Origin: an uncultured Colwellia sp.
Lineage (GTDB): Bacteria; Pseudomonadota; Gammaproteobacteria; Enterobacterales; Alteromonadaceae
Direction: 5' to 3'
Assembly: GCA_913062815.1 (NCBI GenBank)
Contig: CAJXWZ010000002.1
Span: 186,001-250,000 of the forward strand
DNA: 64,000 bases
Below the pieces are notes generated by a model. It ran no database searches and was not told the origin of the DNA. It saw only the letters and a program-made list of their open reading frames with translations. Position numbers and translations under genes: made by a program. Position 1 is the first letter of the stretch. Every line of letters begins with the position of its first letter. Of the stretch, positions 44,331 to 53,387 are shown in pieces.

Positions 44331-45695
44331 ATGAGGTTTTTTTTGGATTATAAACAGTTATTAGAGCCAATCGAAGGTGATAAACCTTCAGGGTGTTATC
44401 TTAAAGATGATCGTGCACAGTATAGAGCATTAAGGAATACCTTTAATGCGGCTCAATCTTCTTTTCGACGTTTTATTGAAACACCCGATTCTTCCAATGA
44501 TGAAGAGTTATTTGAAGAAAATCAAAAGAATTGGCAAGCGCTTAGTGATGCTTGCTGGCAGACACTAACTGAGAAAAGTAAAGATGTAGAAATCTATTGC
44601 TGGTGGGTGATGTCGTTAGTGTTTCAAACTGACTCCATTAATAAAATATCGACGAGTTTAGCAACATTAACACCATTCATTGAAGCTTTTTGGCCTGATA
44701 TTAATCCATACCTTCCTGACAAAAAACTTAAATCGTCTGATGAATCAGCGCAAGCGTCAGAACGAGCTGAATTACAATTAAAACCTTTAATTCAATTGCT
44801 TGGAGAAAGCAATAATAGCGGCTTGCTATATATGCCATTGCAAATGTTACCTTTAGTGGGAGATATAGATCATGGCCAATATTTGTCAGCAACTAAGGCA
44901 AATACCTTACCTGCACTAAAATCTCAAGCGCTGACAAACTTTACCTCTCATCAAAATGAAATTACCGCAACTATTCATGCCCTTGATCTTGCAGTTCAAT
45001 CAGTTAACAAACTGGATGTTTGGCTAAAAAAGATAATGCTAGAATTTTCTTTGCCAGTGATCAGCACGCAGTTTTTAAAAAACAATCTACAAGATTGTTT
45101 ACAAGCAATAAAGTATTTGGTTGAAGAGAGTTACCAGCAATGGCCGCTTGAACAGCAGCCAGAAGCCGAGGGAAGCAATGAACCCATTACCCAAGAAACA
45201 TCTATAAATGAAAATGTCAGTCAGCCCCATGTGGTGACAAATAAAGCGGAGATTATTGTTGATACAAGTGGTCAAACGATGAATCGAGACCTTGCTTTTC
45301 ATGAACTAAGAAAAATAGCAAACTACTTTGCAAAAAGTGAACCTCATAGCCCAGTATCCTTTTTGTTAGAAAAAGCGATCCGTTGGGGTTATATGTCGTT
45401 GCCAGATTTAATGGAAGAGTTGGTCTCTGGTAACGATAAAGTTTTAGGGCAAATTAATTTAATTACGGGCATAAGTGAAGAGAAAGCAGATCTTCCTGCC
45501 TATAAGCCGATAGTTACAAATGCTGATAACAACTCGACAGGGGTAAAGGTATCAGCTATAAATGACAAGGCAAGTGATTTAAATTTAACAACTTCGGCAG
45601 TTGCAACCGCTGAAAATGATGACAATTTGCCAAATGAGAAAGCGAGTGAATCTGATAGTGCCGGAAGTGCCCCTGATTCAGAGTTTAGTTGGTAA
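44331..45695 (+). CDS. tssA: Type VI secretion protein TssA
   Basis: 454 aa with an ImpA N-terminal domain: DYKQLLEPIEGDKPSGCYLKDD opens it and CWWVMSLVFQTDSINKISTSLATLTPFIEAFWPDINPY is the family core (~85-125, shown here in part). TssA caps the growing tail and primes sheath assembly. Residues ~320-375 (AFHELRKIANYFAKSEPHSPVSFLLEKA) match the C-terminal part of short TssA proteins; a low-complexity acidic tail follows. The ATG at 44331 has a close AGG; a TTG at 44343 after GAGG plus 6 bases would give the more usual M-D-Y start. First gene of the T6SS cluster. Confidence 0.88.
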   Translation: MRFFLDYKQLLEPIEGDKPSGCYLKDDRAQYRALRNTFNAAQSSFRRFIETPDSSNDEELFEENQKNWQALSDACWQTLTEKSKDVEIYCWWVMSLVFQTDSINKISTSLATLTPFIEAFWPDINPYLPDKKLKSSDESAQASERAELQLKPLIQLLGESNNSGLLYMPLQMLPLVGDIDHGQYLSATKANTLPALKSQALTNFTSHQNEITATIHALDLAVQSVNKLDVWLKKIMLEFSLPVISTQFLKNNLQDCLQAIKYLVEESYQQWPLEQQPEAEGSNEPITQETSINENVSQPHVVTNKAEIIVDTSGQTMNRDLAFHELRKIANYFAKSEPHSPVSFLLEKAIRWGYMSLPDLMEELVSGNDKVLGQINLITGISEEKADLPAYKPIVTNADNNSTGVKVSAINDKASDLNLTTSAVATAENDDNLPNEKASESDSAGSAPDSEFSW

Positions 45696-45898
45696 AACGG
45701 TTATAATCATGTAATTATTAATTTTAACCTTAGAAAGTTAGATGTGAATTGATTAACTCGGCGCAAAGTATTACTGAAAAGAATTCATAATTCTTATTTC
45801 ATACACAATTTGCTAGTAAGATGTTATTGACCGAATTTTAAAATTATTATTCATAGTTTTACACCCTGTATTTATATAAACACAAAGAGGAATAGAAT

Positions 45899-46429
45899 AT
45901 GGCTTCAATTTATATGAGAATTGATGGAAACGACACCATTAAAGGCTCAGCAACGGTAACGGATATCGGCGGAAAGAAAGGTTTCTTTGCTATAGACTCT
46001 ATGTCATGGAGTGCAATGCGAAATGTATCAGTAGATATTGGTAACTCTGATAATAATGATGGTGGTATGGTTGCTCTAGGCGAAGTTCAATGCTCGAAGC
46101 AGTTAGATGGTGCTAGCCCATTCTTAACGACTTTTCTGTTTGCACCAGGTGAAACAGGTAAGAAAATAGAAATTGTTTTCACTAAACCAAATCGTGCAGG
46201 TAAAGGTTTAATTCCTTATTTAATTATTACATTAGAAAATGCACGTATTTCTAGCTATAGCGTTGCCGGTAGTGACGGAAGTCAACCGTCAGAGAATTAT
46301 GCCATGACATATGCCACTATTTCACAGACTTATTATGTTGAATCTGAAGGTGGTAAGGTAGAGAAAGCGGCGGAAGTTGCCTTCAATACACAAACTGCTG
46401 AGATTACTTCACAAGCAGATTTGAAATAA
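45899..46429 (+). CDS. hcp: Type VI secretion tube protein Hcp
   Basis: 176 aa, Hcp (TssD) family: MASIYMRIDGNDTIKGSAT start, central KQLDGASPFL and the KIEIVFTK strand. Hcp hexamers stack to form the inner tube and are secreted. The 203-base upstream gap suggests its own promoter (TTGACC at 45827-45832 is a -35 candidate with a poor -10). AAAGAGGAAT is a strong ribosome-binding site, fitting high expression. It is followed within 30 bases by the sheath genes. Confidence 0.95.
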   Translation: MASIYMRIDGNDTIKGSATVTDIGGKKGFFAIDSMSWSAMRNVSVDIGNSDNNDGGMVALGEVQCSKQLDGASPFLTTFLFAPGETGKKIEIVFTKPNRAGKGLIPYLIITLENARISSYSVAGSDGSQPSENYAMTYATISQTYYVESEGGKVEKAAEVAFNTQTAEITSQADLK

Positions 46430-46459
46430 TCATTATAAAATGAAATTAGGAAAATAATA

Positions 46460-46963
46460 ATGGCACTAAATTCACAACATAAACGCGTGAGTAAAAACCG
46501 CGTTAGCATCACATATGATGTTGAAACTAACGGAGCTTTAGAAACAAAAGAATTACCCTTTGTTGTTGGTGTTCTTGGTGATTTCTCAGCAGACAGAGAA
46601 GATAAGCCTGATCCTGCTGACCGTGAGTTTTTTCAAATAGATAAAGATAATTTTGATTCAGTTTTAAATCGTGTTGGCCCAGAGCTTAAAATGAAGGTAG
46701 ATAACGTTTTAACTGATGATAATAGTCAAATTGAAGCCAATCTGTCTTTTGCTTCTATGAAAGACTTTACCCCAGAAGCGATTGTTGAAAAAGTTGATGT
46801 ACTGAAAAACTTAGTTGAAACTCGTAATCAATTGAAAGTGTTGCTTAGTAAAGCTGACCGCTCTCGCGATTTAGAGAAGTTACTAAAAGAAGTATTAACT
46901 AGTGCAGATACTATTAAGTCGTTATCTGATGAATTAGGCCTGAACTCTGGAGATGATGCATAA
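46460..46963 (+). CDS. tssB: Type VI secretion sheath small subunit TssB
   Basis: 167 aa, full length. The family pattern KNRVSITYDVETNGALETKE, the LPFVVGVLGDFS strand, and FTPEAIVEKVDVLKNLVETR with the C-terminal helix (NQLKVLLSKADRSRDLEKLL) are typical of VipA/TssB. It forms the contractile sheath with TssC. Its TAA overlaps the next ATG (TAATG), so sheath subunits are translationally coupled. Confidence 0.96.
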   Translation: MALNSQHKRVSKNRVSITYDVETNGALETKELPFVVGVLGDFSADREDKPDPADREFFQIDKDNFDSVLNRVGPELKMKVDNVLTDDNSQIEANLSFASMKDFTPEAIVEKVDVLKNLVETRNQLKVLLSKADRSRDLEKLLKEVLTSADTIKSLSDELGLNSGDDA

Positions 46964-48441
46964 TGAGCACTGAACAAGAACAAGGCGCAGCACCAGAAGG
47001 TGAAGCACAAGATCTTAGTTTTTTAGATCGTGCTATTGCCGCAACGACACAAACTACTCCGGATGCTACCAAAGAGTTAATTTCTACCTTAATGGATCAA
47101 GCAACTGATGGTACTGTTACTTGGGATAAAAATTTAACTAAAACCATTGAAAATGCTATTTCAGCTATTGATGAAAAGCTGTCTAAGCAACTTTCAGCGG
47201 TAATGCAGCAAGAAAAATTTAAAAAGCTAGAAGGCTCATGGCGCGGTTTAAATAAAATGGTCCGTGAAAGTGAGTTAGGCACTAGTTTAAAAATAAAGAT
47301 GGCTGACTATAATCGCGATGATATTTTAGAGCAATTTGAAGATGCACCTGCAATTGACCGTAGTCCGCTATTTAATACGCTTTATCAATCAGAATATGGT
47401 ACTGCTGGTGGTGAACCTTATGGTTTATTAATCGGTGATTATCAATTTGATGCCAGTGACGAAAGTGTTTCGTTGTTACGCTACATGGGTGAAGTGGCTG
47501 CTGCTTGTCATTCTCCTTTTGTTGCTGCTGCTTCAGCCAATATGTTTGAATTGGATAACTATGAAGTTTTCAATGAAGGGAAGCCAATTGCGCCTGCATT
47601 TGATTCACCAGCATATGCTTCTTGGAATTCATTTAGAGAAAGTGATGATGCACGTTACGTGACATTAACGCTACCTCAAACGATTGCACGTTTACCTTAC
47701 GGTCAAAAAGGTATCAATACTAAGTCTTTTGATTTTGAAGAATTAGGTACTGATGCTGAGGGTAATCCAAAACCAACAGGTAATGATCAAATAGTTTGGT
47801 CTAATGCTGCCTATGAAATGGGTCTGAAAATGACTCAAGCATATACAGCTTCAGGTTGGTGTACCTCAATTCGTGGTTTAGAAAATGGTGGTAAAGTAGA
47901 AGCGCTACCTAACCTGACGTTTAAATCTGAAGCGGGTGATATTCAGCAACAATGTCCAACAGAAGTTAATTTAACGGATGAGCGTGAGAAAGAATTAAGT
48001 GATTTGGGCTTCTTGCCATTAGTTCACTATAAAAATTCTGACTATGCGGTATTTATTGGCGGCCAAACAACGCAGAAGCCTAAAACATATACTGATCCAG
48101 ATGCTACTTCTAACGCGGCTATTTCAGCTCGCTTACCTTTTATTATGGCAAGCAGTCGTATTGCGCACTATTTGAAAATAATGGGACGTGATAAGTTAGG
48201 TTCAAACCTTGAAGCGGCAGATGTTTCACGCGACTTAAATACTTGGATTAGTCAATTTACTAACCCAGGTGCTATTGGTAATGAGCAGCGTGCAAAAACA
48301 CCTTTAGCAGAGTCGGCAATTGAAGTGGTTGAGCAACCAGGAAAACCTGGTTCATATTCAGCCATAGCTCACTTGAAACCATGGTTACAGATGGAGTCGT
48401 TAACAACTTCTGTACGTATGGTAGCTAAAATTCCAGGTTAA
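46963..48441 (+). CDS. tssC: Type VI secretion sheath large subunit TssC (first copy)
   Basis: 492 aa, the expected length of VipB/TssC. Family landmarks: KLEGSWRGLNKMVRESELG, EYGTAGGEPYGLLIGDY, RLPYGQKG, WCTSIRGLENGGKVEALPN, GFLPLVHYKNSDYAVFIGGQT and the conserved C-terminus ending in RMVAKIPG. Co-assembles with TssB. It is followed directly by a strong hairpin terminator, so hcp-tssB-tssC form a unit of their own. Confidence 0.96.
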   Translation: MSTEQEQGAAPEGEAQDLSFLDRAIAATTQTTPDATKELISTLMDQATDGTVTWDKNLTKTIENAISAIDEKLSKQLSAVMQQEKFKKLEGSWRGLNKMVRESELGTSLKIKMADYNRDDILEQFEDAPAIDRSPLFNTLYQSEYGTAGGEPYGLLIGDYQFDASDESVSLLRYMGEVAAACHSPFVAAASANMFELDNYEVFNEGKPIAPAFDSPAYASWNSFRESDDARYVTLTLPQTIARLPYGQKGINTKSFDFEELGTDAEGNPKPTGNDQIVWSNAAYEMGLKMTQAYTASGWCTSIRGLENGGKVEALPNLTFKSEAGDIQQQCPTEVNLTDEREKELSDLGFLPLVHYKNSDYAVFIGGQTTQKPKTYTDPDATSNAAISARLPFIMASSRIAHYLKIMGRDKLGSNLEAADVSRDLNTWISQFTNPGAIGNEQRAKTPLAESAIEVVEQPGKPGSYSAIAHLKPWLQMESLTTSVRMVAKIPG

Positions 48442-48450
48442 TATCTGGAA

Positions 48451-48491
48451 AACTATTACAGCTGCTTCTTGAGAGCTGTAATAGTTGTTTT
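48451..48491 (+). terminator. Rho-independent terminator after tssC
   Basis: AACTATTACAGCT (48451-48463) pairs perfectly with AGCTGTAATAGTT (48474-48486), followed by GTTTTTC. A 13-bp stem with a short T run. Confidence 0.85.
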
Positions 48492-48591
48492 TCATCCGTC
48501 TGATCATCTTCGAAAGGGTGAATGTCAGTATAAGATTAAGTTATCCGTGAATGGTTAAAACCGCTCAGAATACGCGACCTATTATCTGCTA

Positions 48592-48624
48592 ACTTGTGTG
48601 CTTGAACATGGTGTAAACACAAGT
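48592..48624. promoter_or_regulatory. Inverted repeat upstream of the second tssC
   Basis: ACTTGTGT (48592-48599) and ACACAAGT (48617-48624) are perfect inverted 8-mers 17 bases apart, about 100 bases before the second tssC start. Since a terminator separates this gene from hcp-tssB-tssC, a promoter and operator are expected here; no convincing -35/-10 pair could be fixed. Confidence 0.3.
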
Positions 48625-48722
48625 AACTGAGTTTATTCTTTGTTAATAGAAGAAACATAAACAAGCTCTTTTTCAATAATAACAAACGTAGCAATTGAAA
48701 GATCAATAGACCTTAATAACGC

Positions 48723-50132
48723 ATGAATATAATAAACAATACTGATTGGTTAGTAAGATTCAATGATCTAGAAAGTGATGACCCTCAGTATTTGCAACAG
48801 GCAATAGCACTGTTAGCTGAGTTAGGATCAGATTTACTATCAACCACTGATAAATTCAAAGCGTTGCTTATTACAATAATGGCTGAAATTGATGCCCTAT
48901 TGAGTGTGCAACTCTCTAAAATCATGCAAAACGCTGAATTTATGGCACTCGAAGCAAGATGGCGAGGTCTACATAATTTAGTTAGTGTTCCCTTCAATAA
49001 AAACCGAATTAAAATCAAATGTCTAGATTTTAATTGGAATACCATATCAGCCGATGTTAATTTATCGAGTAGTTTAAAAACCAGCCAGCTATATAATAAA
49101 ATTGGTAACAAAGAACTCAATACGCTTGGCGGTGAGCCTTTCGGTACCATTATCATTGATCATCAAGTTTGTGCTGAATTAAATGATTTCAGTGATTATG
49201 ATGATTTATATACCCTTGAGTTGATAGGCGCGTTAGGTCAACATTGCTTATGCCCGTTTATTTTGTCTCCTGATGAAACTTTTTTTGGTGAAGCTGGAGC
49301 TGAGTGGTTAACTGATACTCATCGCGTGCAACGTGTTGTTGATGGCCCGGATTATCAAAGTTGGCAAAAATTACGCAGTATGACCTCGAGCCGCTTCATT
49401 GGTTTGGCACTACCAAAAATCAAATTACGATCTTTATATAAAAACCATGGTTGCGGCTTTTTGTTCAATGAAACATCGTTTGATAAACAGAATGGCCTCT
49501 ATGGTATGGCTCATTTTGCCTTTGTTTCAACCATTGTTCGAGAGTTCAATAGAATTAGCTGGTTTGGCTTTTTAAAATCACGTTGGAATGACCGAATGCA
49601 AGGGGCAGTTGTAAATTTACCGGATACTAGCCAACAGCATAATTGGTTTTCCCCGCAACCTAACATACGTTTATTTGGTAATATTGCTCAGTTTTATGCC
49701 AAGTTAGGTTTTATTCCATTAGCACATAGCCCGTTAACTAAAAAATATTACTTTATGGACAACCATTCTGTTTGGTTAGGTCAGGATAACGGCGATGATA
49801 AAGTACTTTCGTTAATTCAAACGACTTTAATTTGTTGTCGTGTCGCTCATTATTTGAAAGTACAAATTCGTGATGTTTTAGGCAGTTTTCTGAACGCGAA
49901 TGAATGTGAACTACATTTATCTAAATGGCTAAGTAAATATGTCTCTAATGTGTCATCGGCAAATGATGAGACATTATCAAAATACCCCTTAAGAAGTGCG
50001 CAAGTTACCGTAAAAGAGTCTGAACACTCCCCTGGTGAATTTTCATGCGAGGTAGCGTTGCAACCTCAATATCAGTTCGACATGTTTGCTGGGCAAATCC
50101 TGCTTACCACAGAACTAGGTGAGGGCAGTTAA
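48723..50132 (+). CDS. Second, divergent TssC-like sheath protein
   Basis: 469 aa. It retains the TssC skeleton (EARWRGLHNLVSVPFNKNRIKIK, LNTLGGEPFGTIIIDHQV, KLRSMTSSRFIGLALPKIKLR, KLGFIPLAHSPLTKKYYF, CCRVAHYLKVQIRD) but differs strongly from the first copy and lacks the Gly-rich RGLENGG region. T6SS loci with two TssC-type genes (ImpC/ImpD, TssC40/41) are known; the second copy's role is less clear. No good ribosome-binding site is seen. Its TAA overlaps the tssE start (TAATG), so it is coupled to baseplate genes, not to tssB. Confidence 0.88.
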   Translation: MNIINNTDWLVRFNDLESDDPQYLQQAIALLAELGSDLLSTTDKFKALLITIMAEIDALLSVQLSKIMQNAEFMALEARWRGLHNLVSVPFNKNRIKIKCLDFNWNTISADVNLSSSLKTSQLYNKIGNKELNTLGGEPFGTIIIDHQVCAELNDFSDYDDLYTLELIGALGQHCLCPFILSPDETFFGEAGAEWLTDTHRVQRVVDGPDYQSWQKLRSMTSSRFIGLALPKIKLRSLYKNHGCGFLFNETSFDKQNGLYGMAHFAFVSTIVREFNRISWFGFLKSRWNDRMQGAVVNLPDTSQQHNWFSPQPNIRLFGNIAQFYAKLGFIPLAHSPLTKKYYFMDNHSVWLGQDNGDDKVLSLIQTTLICCRVAHYLKVQIRDVLGSFLNANECELHLSKWLSKYVSNVSSANDETLSKYPLRSAQVTVKESEHSPGEFSCEVALQPQYQFDMFAGQILLTTELGEGS

Positions 50133-50545
50133 TGGTTTTTATAAAAACATTTTTAAATGAACTACATACTACCGATGAATCAAGTTTAGTTACGTCAATT
50201 AAATATAATCTAAAGCAATTGCTTGAAAGTGAAGCGCCGCTTATTTTACTTGACCCAAGCTTAGTTGAATCACAGCATTCTATTTTTGCTTTTGGTGTTG
50301 AAGATATTCAAAGTTTAAATTATCAATTGGGCAAAACCATTTTTACTTCTCGAATTAAAGCACTCATTCGCAGTTTTGAGCATCGTATTGAAAATGTGGA
50401 TATTCATATTCTTGCCAATGAAGATAAAAGTAATACTATTCGATTTACCATTTCTGGCGATCTGGTCGATGGTCAAGAGTTCCAGTTGAATAGCCAACTA
50501 AATATTAGTGATTTTAGTTTGTCGATGGAGAATGAAGTTGTCTGA
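50132..50545 (+). CDS. tssE: Type VI baseplate protein TssE (gp25-like)
   Basis: 137 aa gp25/TssE family baseplate subunit. It contains SIKYNLKQLLESEAPLILLD, the GVEDIQSLNYQLGK region and EHRIENVDIHI, in the usual gp25-like order. Starts on the overlapping TAATG and overlaps tssF by 14 bases. Confidence 0.87.
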   Translation: MVFIKTFLNELHTTDESSLVTSIKYNLKQLLESEAPLILLDPSLVESQHSIFAFGVEDIQSLNYQLGKTIFTSRIKALIRSFEHRIENVDIHILANEDKSNTIRFTISGDLVDGQEFQLNSQLNISDFSLSMENEVV

Positions 50546-52343
50546 ACTACTTAACCGCTACTTCGAGCGTGAATTATCACTGATTAGACGTTCTGGCGGA
50601 AACTTTAAAGCTAAACATGCCGATGCAGCCAATAGTATGCATTTGAACGAAAAGCTTTATGAAGATCCAAATATTACCCGTTTGCTAGAGTCAGTTGCTT
50701 TGCTCAGCGCTAAAAATGAAATGAAGCTTGACCAGCAATTACCTCATCTTTCAAATGCAGTTTGTTCTGTTTTATACCCATCATTTAATCAACTCATGCC
50801 TTCTGTTATGAGTGTGAAGTTTGAAGCCGATGATAGCGCATTTCTAGAGCCGGAAAAAATTTCTTGTCATGAAGAAATTAAAGTACAAAACCAAGGCGGA
50901 CAAGTATGCCAATTTAAGTTTTGTAACGATACTCTCTTTTCGCCATTGACCTTGAACAATGTTAGCGCTAGGTATGCACCATTTCCATTCGACTTGCCGA
51001 TAAAGCACGATGCCAATGCGGTTATTCAACTGAAAATTAACGCTAATGATCCCGAAGGAATGATTTCGCAGTTGATGCCAGACAAGTTAAGTTTATATCT
51101 TAATGGCTTTGGTGAAGGTGCGACGGGGTTGATTGAATTATTATTATCTCAATTATCTTTTATTTACGTATCAGATAAGCATTTTACTCGGCAAACCTTG
51201 CTAGAAAAATCATGCTTTAAGCCGCGCTGTTTAGATGATGACTTCACAGTACTTGACAAGAAGGCTAATGAATTTACGGCATATCAGATGCTGTTAGAGT
51301 ATTTCAATTACACCGAGAAAAGAAAGTATTTCCATCTTGAAGGTCTACATAATGCTTGTTTAGCCCTTAATACTAATGAGGTGGTGATCAGCTTTTTTGT
51401 AAAAGATATTCCAACTGAATATATTAATTTATTTGATAGTAGTGCTTTTCAGTTAAACACGGCTTTAGTTGTTAATCAGTTTACTCATCGAGCTGAGCCT
51501 ATTTATTATGACCACCAACAACTATCGGTACCTTTAAATCCGGATGTGAGTAATCAGTCAGCTGATATAGAAATAATATCAATAGAAAGTGTTAAAGAAG
51601 TGAAGTCAGATGGTGAATATCCTTTACAACCTTTATTTGCGAAACGATATTTTGATCAAAAGCATGGTTTGCTTTGGTTTGGTGAAAGCCATATTAATAG
51701 AGAGAGAAAATTTCAGCACCATTTATCCATAAGTTTCGATCCCGCACATTATAGTCAACATGAGGCTAAACAATCTCACTTGTTATCAACGCAGTTGAAC
51801 TGTTGTAATGGTCGAGCACCATGCTCCATTATTGCTGGCAACGAAGTTAATTTTGCCGGGGCGATAGAACTTGCTGGAACATTGGTTTCTCATAATATTC
51901 CAACGGTACCTTATTATCCAAATGAATCACAACAACTGCATTGGCAACTTATCGAGTTGTTAAGCACTAATTTTAGTTCTTTGATCAATGTAGATGAACC
52001 GGCTGAGAAATTACGCAATTTATTATCGGTATTTAGCCGTTCGTTGCAACAACAAGAATTAACATCTGCCATTCAAAAAGTAGACTATCAACAAAAAGTA
52101 GCGCGCGTTTTTGTTGATGGGGTTAATATATTTACTTCAGGCACACTTATTCGTATTGATGTGTCTGTTTTTGACCATGCCAGCTCTTCAAATATATGGC
52201 TGTTTGTCCACCTATTGAATCGTTTTTTTGCTCGCTTTTGTAGTTTTGATCGTTTCATTGAATTAGAAGTAACTTTAGTCACCGATAAGGGCAAGGAAGT
52301 TATTCAATTTGACAAGTTTCATGGTGCTCAGCAATGTCTTTAG
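50532..52343 (+). CDS. tssF: Type VI baseplate protein TssF
   Basis: 603 aa from the Met at 50532, which gives the family start KLSELLNRYFERELSLIRRS; eight further codons upstream are open but unlike the family. Conserved parts: PNITRLLESVALLSAKNEMKLD, LSNAVCSVLYPSFNQLMPS (the 'LYP' motif) and the C-terminal RFFARFCSFDRFIELEV. TssF joins TssE, TssG and TssK in the wedge of the baseplate. It overlaps tssE (14 bases) and tssG (10 bases). Confidence 0.94.
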   Translation: MKLSELLNRYFERELSLIRRSGGNFKAKHADAANSMHLNEKLYEDPNITRLLESVALLSAKNEMKLDQQLPHLSNAVCSVLYPSFNQLMPSVMSVKFEADDSAFLEPEKISCHEEIKVQNQGGQVCQFKFCNDTLFSPLTLNNVSARYAPFPFDLPIKHDANAVIQLKINANDPEGMISQLMPDKLSLYLNGFGEGATGLIELLLSQLSFIYVSDKHFTRQTLLEKSCFKPRCLDDDFTVLDKKANEFTAYQMLLEYFNYTEKRKYFHLEGLHNACLALNTNEVVISFFVKDIPTEYINLFDSSAFQLNTALVVNQFTHRAEPIYYDHQQLSVPLNPDVSNQSADIEIISIESVKEVKSDGEYPLQPLFAKRYFDQKHGLLWFGESHINRERKFQHHLSISFDPAHYSQHEAKQSHLLSTQLNCCNGRAPCSIIAGNEVNFAGAIELAGTLVSHNIPTVPYYPNESQQLHWQLIELLSTNFSSLINVDEPAEKLRNLLSVFSRSLQQQELTSAIQKVDYQQKVARVFVDGVNIFTSGTLIRIDVSVFDHASSSNIWLFVHLLNRFFARFCSFDRFIELEVTLVTDKGKEVIQFDKFHGAQQCL

Positions 52344-53383
52344 CACAGCAATCATCGTTAATAGAACAGGCACTTAGTGAGCCTGAACTATTCGATTTGG
52401 TGCCGCTAATAAGAGTGCTTAATCGCCACTTTGCTAAAAGTGTTAAGCCATTTGAATTGGTGATTGCCGCTGACCCGATGCCAAATAATATAGCAACAGA
52501 AGTAAGTGATTTCGAATTAATAAATCAAAAGGCTATTATTTCTAGTAGCAAAACATCTCTTACATCAGGGTATAGCGTTGTTCCTGTTTATATTTACGAA
52601 GAGTTATTGGCCGCATTTCATGATGAGCGATATGCTTTAACTGACTTTCTAAATATTTTTAATGAGCGTTACTTTAAACTGTATGTACGTACGGTAGAAA
52701 AAACACATTTGATTCTAACTGATGAAATAGACCGTTATTTAAATAGCGCTTCATTTCAACAACAGAATCAAAGAAGACAACAAGCACAATTGACCAGTTG
52801 CATTGCGCAATTAACGGCATTACCTGATGAGTCAGCAGTTAAAAACTGGTTAGGCTATAGTATGCTTTTAGGAAGCCCGAACCGCTCTCTCAACGATTTA
52901 CAACAAGTTTTGGCTGATTATTTTTCATTAAAAGTAGCGATTGATAGTGGTCAATTGAATAAAGTTAAGCTTGAACAAGAAAATTGGACGCGACTGGGTA
53001 GTAATAACATTCATAAAAGTCAGTTAAATCAGCATGATGTTTTTGAGCAAAATAACCAGTTAGGGCAAGGGTTTTTGTTAGGCCAGCGTTGTTGGTTATC
53101 TAAGCAACGCATTAATATTACCTTAGAAGCTAAGTCACAAGAACAGTTAAACTTCTTGAATAACGATACGGCTTGGCTCAGAGAATTGGCACATATGACT
53201 CGCTGCTATTTGCGTGATAAAACAGAAATTGCTATTTATTTAAAGGCACCAGATCGTTGGTTTAAACGAATTCAATTGTCAGTAGATTTAGAAAAAACTA
53301 CGCGTTTAGGTCGTGGTTTTCATTTGAAAAATTCGCAACAGAATAAAGCTGTTGTTTATCTTATTCACCTAGTTAAGGATTAA
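52334..53383 (+). CDS. tssG: Type VI baseplate protein TssG
   Basis: 349 aa. TssG features: EPELFDLVPLIRVLNRHF at the start, the PVYIYEELLAAFHDERYALTDFLNIFNERYFKLY block at ~78-115 (quoted in part) and LGYSMLLGSPNRSLNDLQQVLADYF. Its C-terminus (GRGFHLKN) is of usual type. Overlaps tssF; clpV starts 4 bases after the stop. Confidence 0.93.
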   Translation: MSLAQQSSLIEQALSEPELFDLVPLIRVLNRHFAKSVKPFELVIAADPMPNNIATEVSDFELINQKAIISSSKTSLTSGYSVVPVYIYEELLAAFHDERYALTDFLNIFNERYFKLYVRTVEKTHLILTDEIDRYLNSASFQQQNQRRQQAQLTSCIAQLTALPDESAVKNWLGYSMLLGSPNRSLNDLQQVLADYFSLKVAIDSGQLNKVKLEQENWTRLGSNNIHKSQLNQHDVFEQNNQLGQGFLLGQRCWLSKQRINITLEAKSQEQLNFLNNDTAWLRELAHMTRCYLRDKTEIAIYLKAPDRWFKRIQLSVDLEKTTRLGRGFHLKNSQQNKAVVYLIHLVKD

Positions 53384-53387
53384 TATT

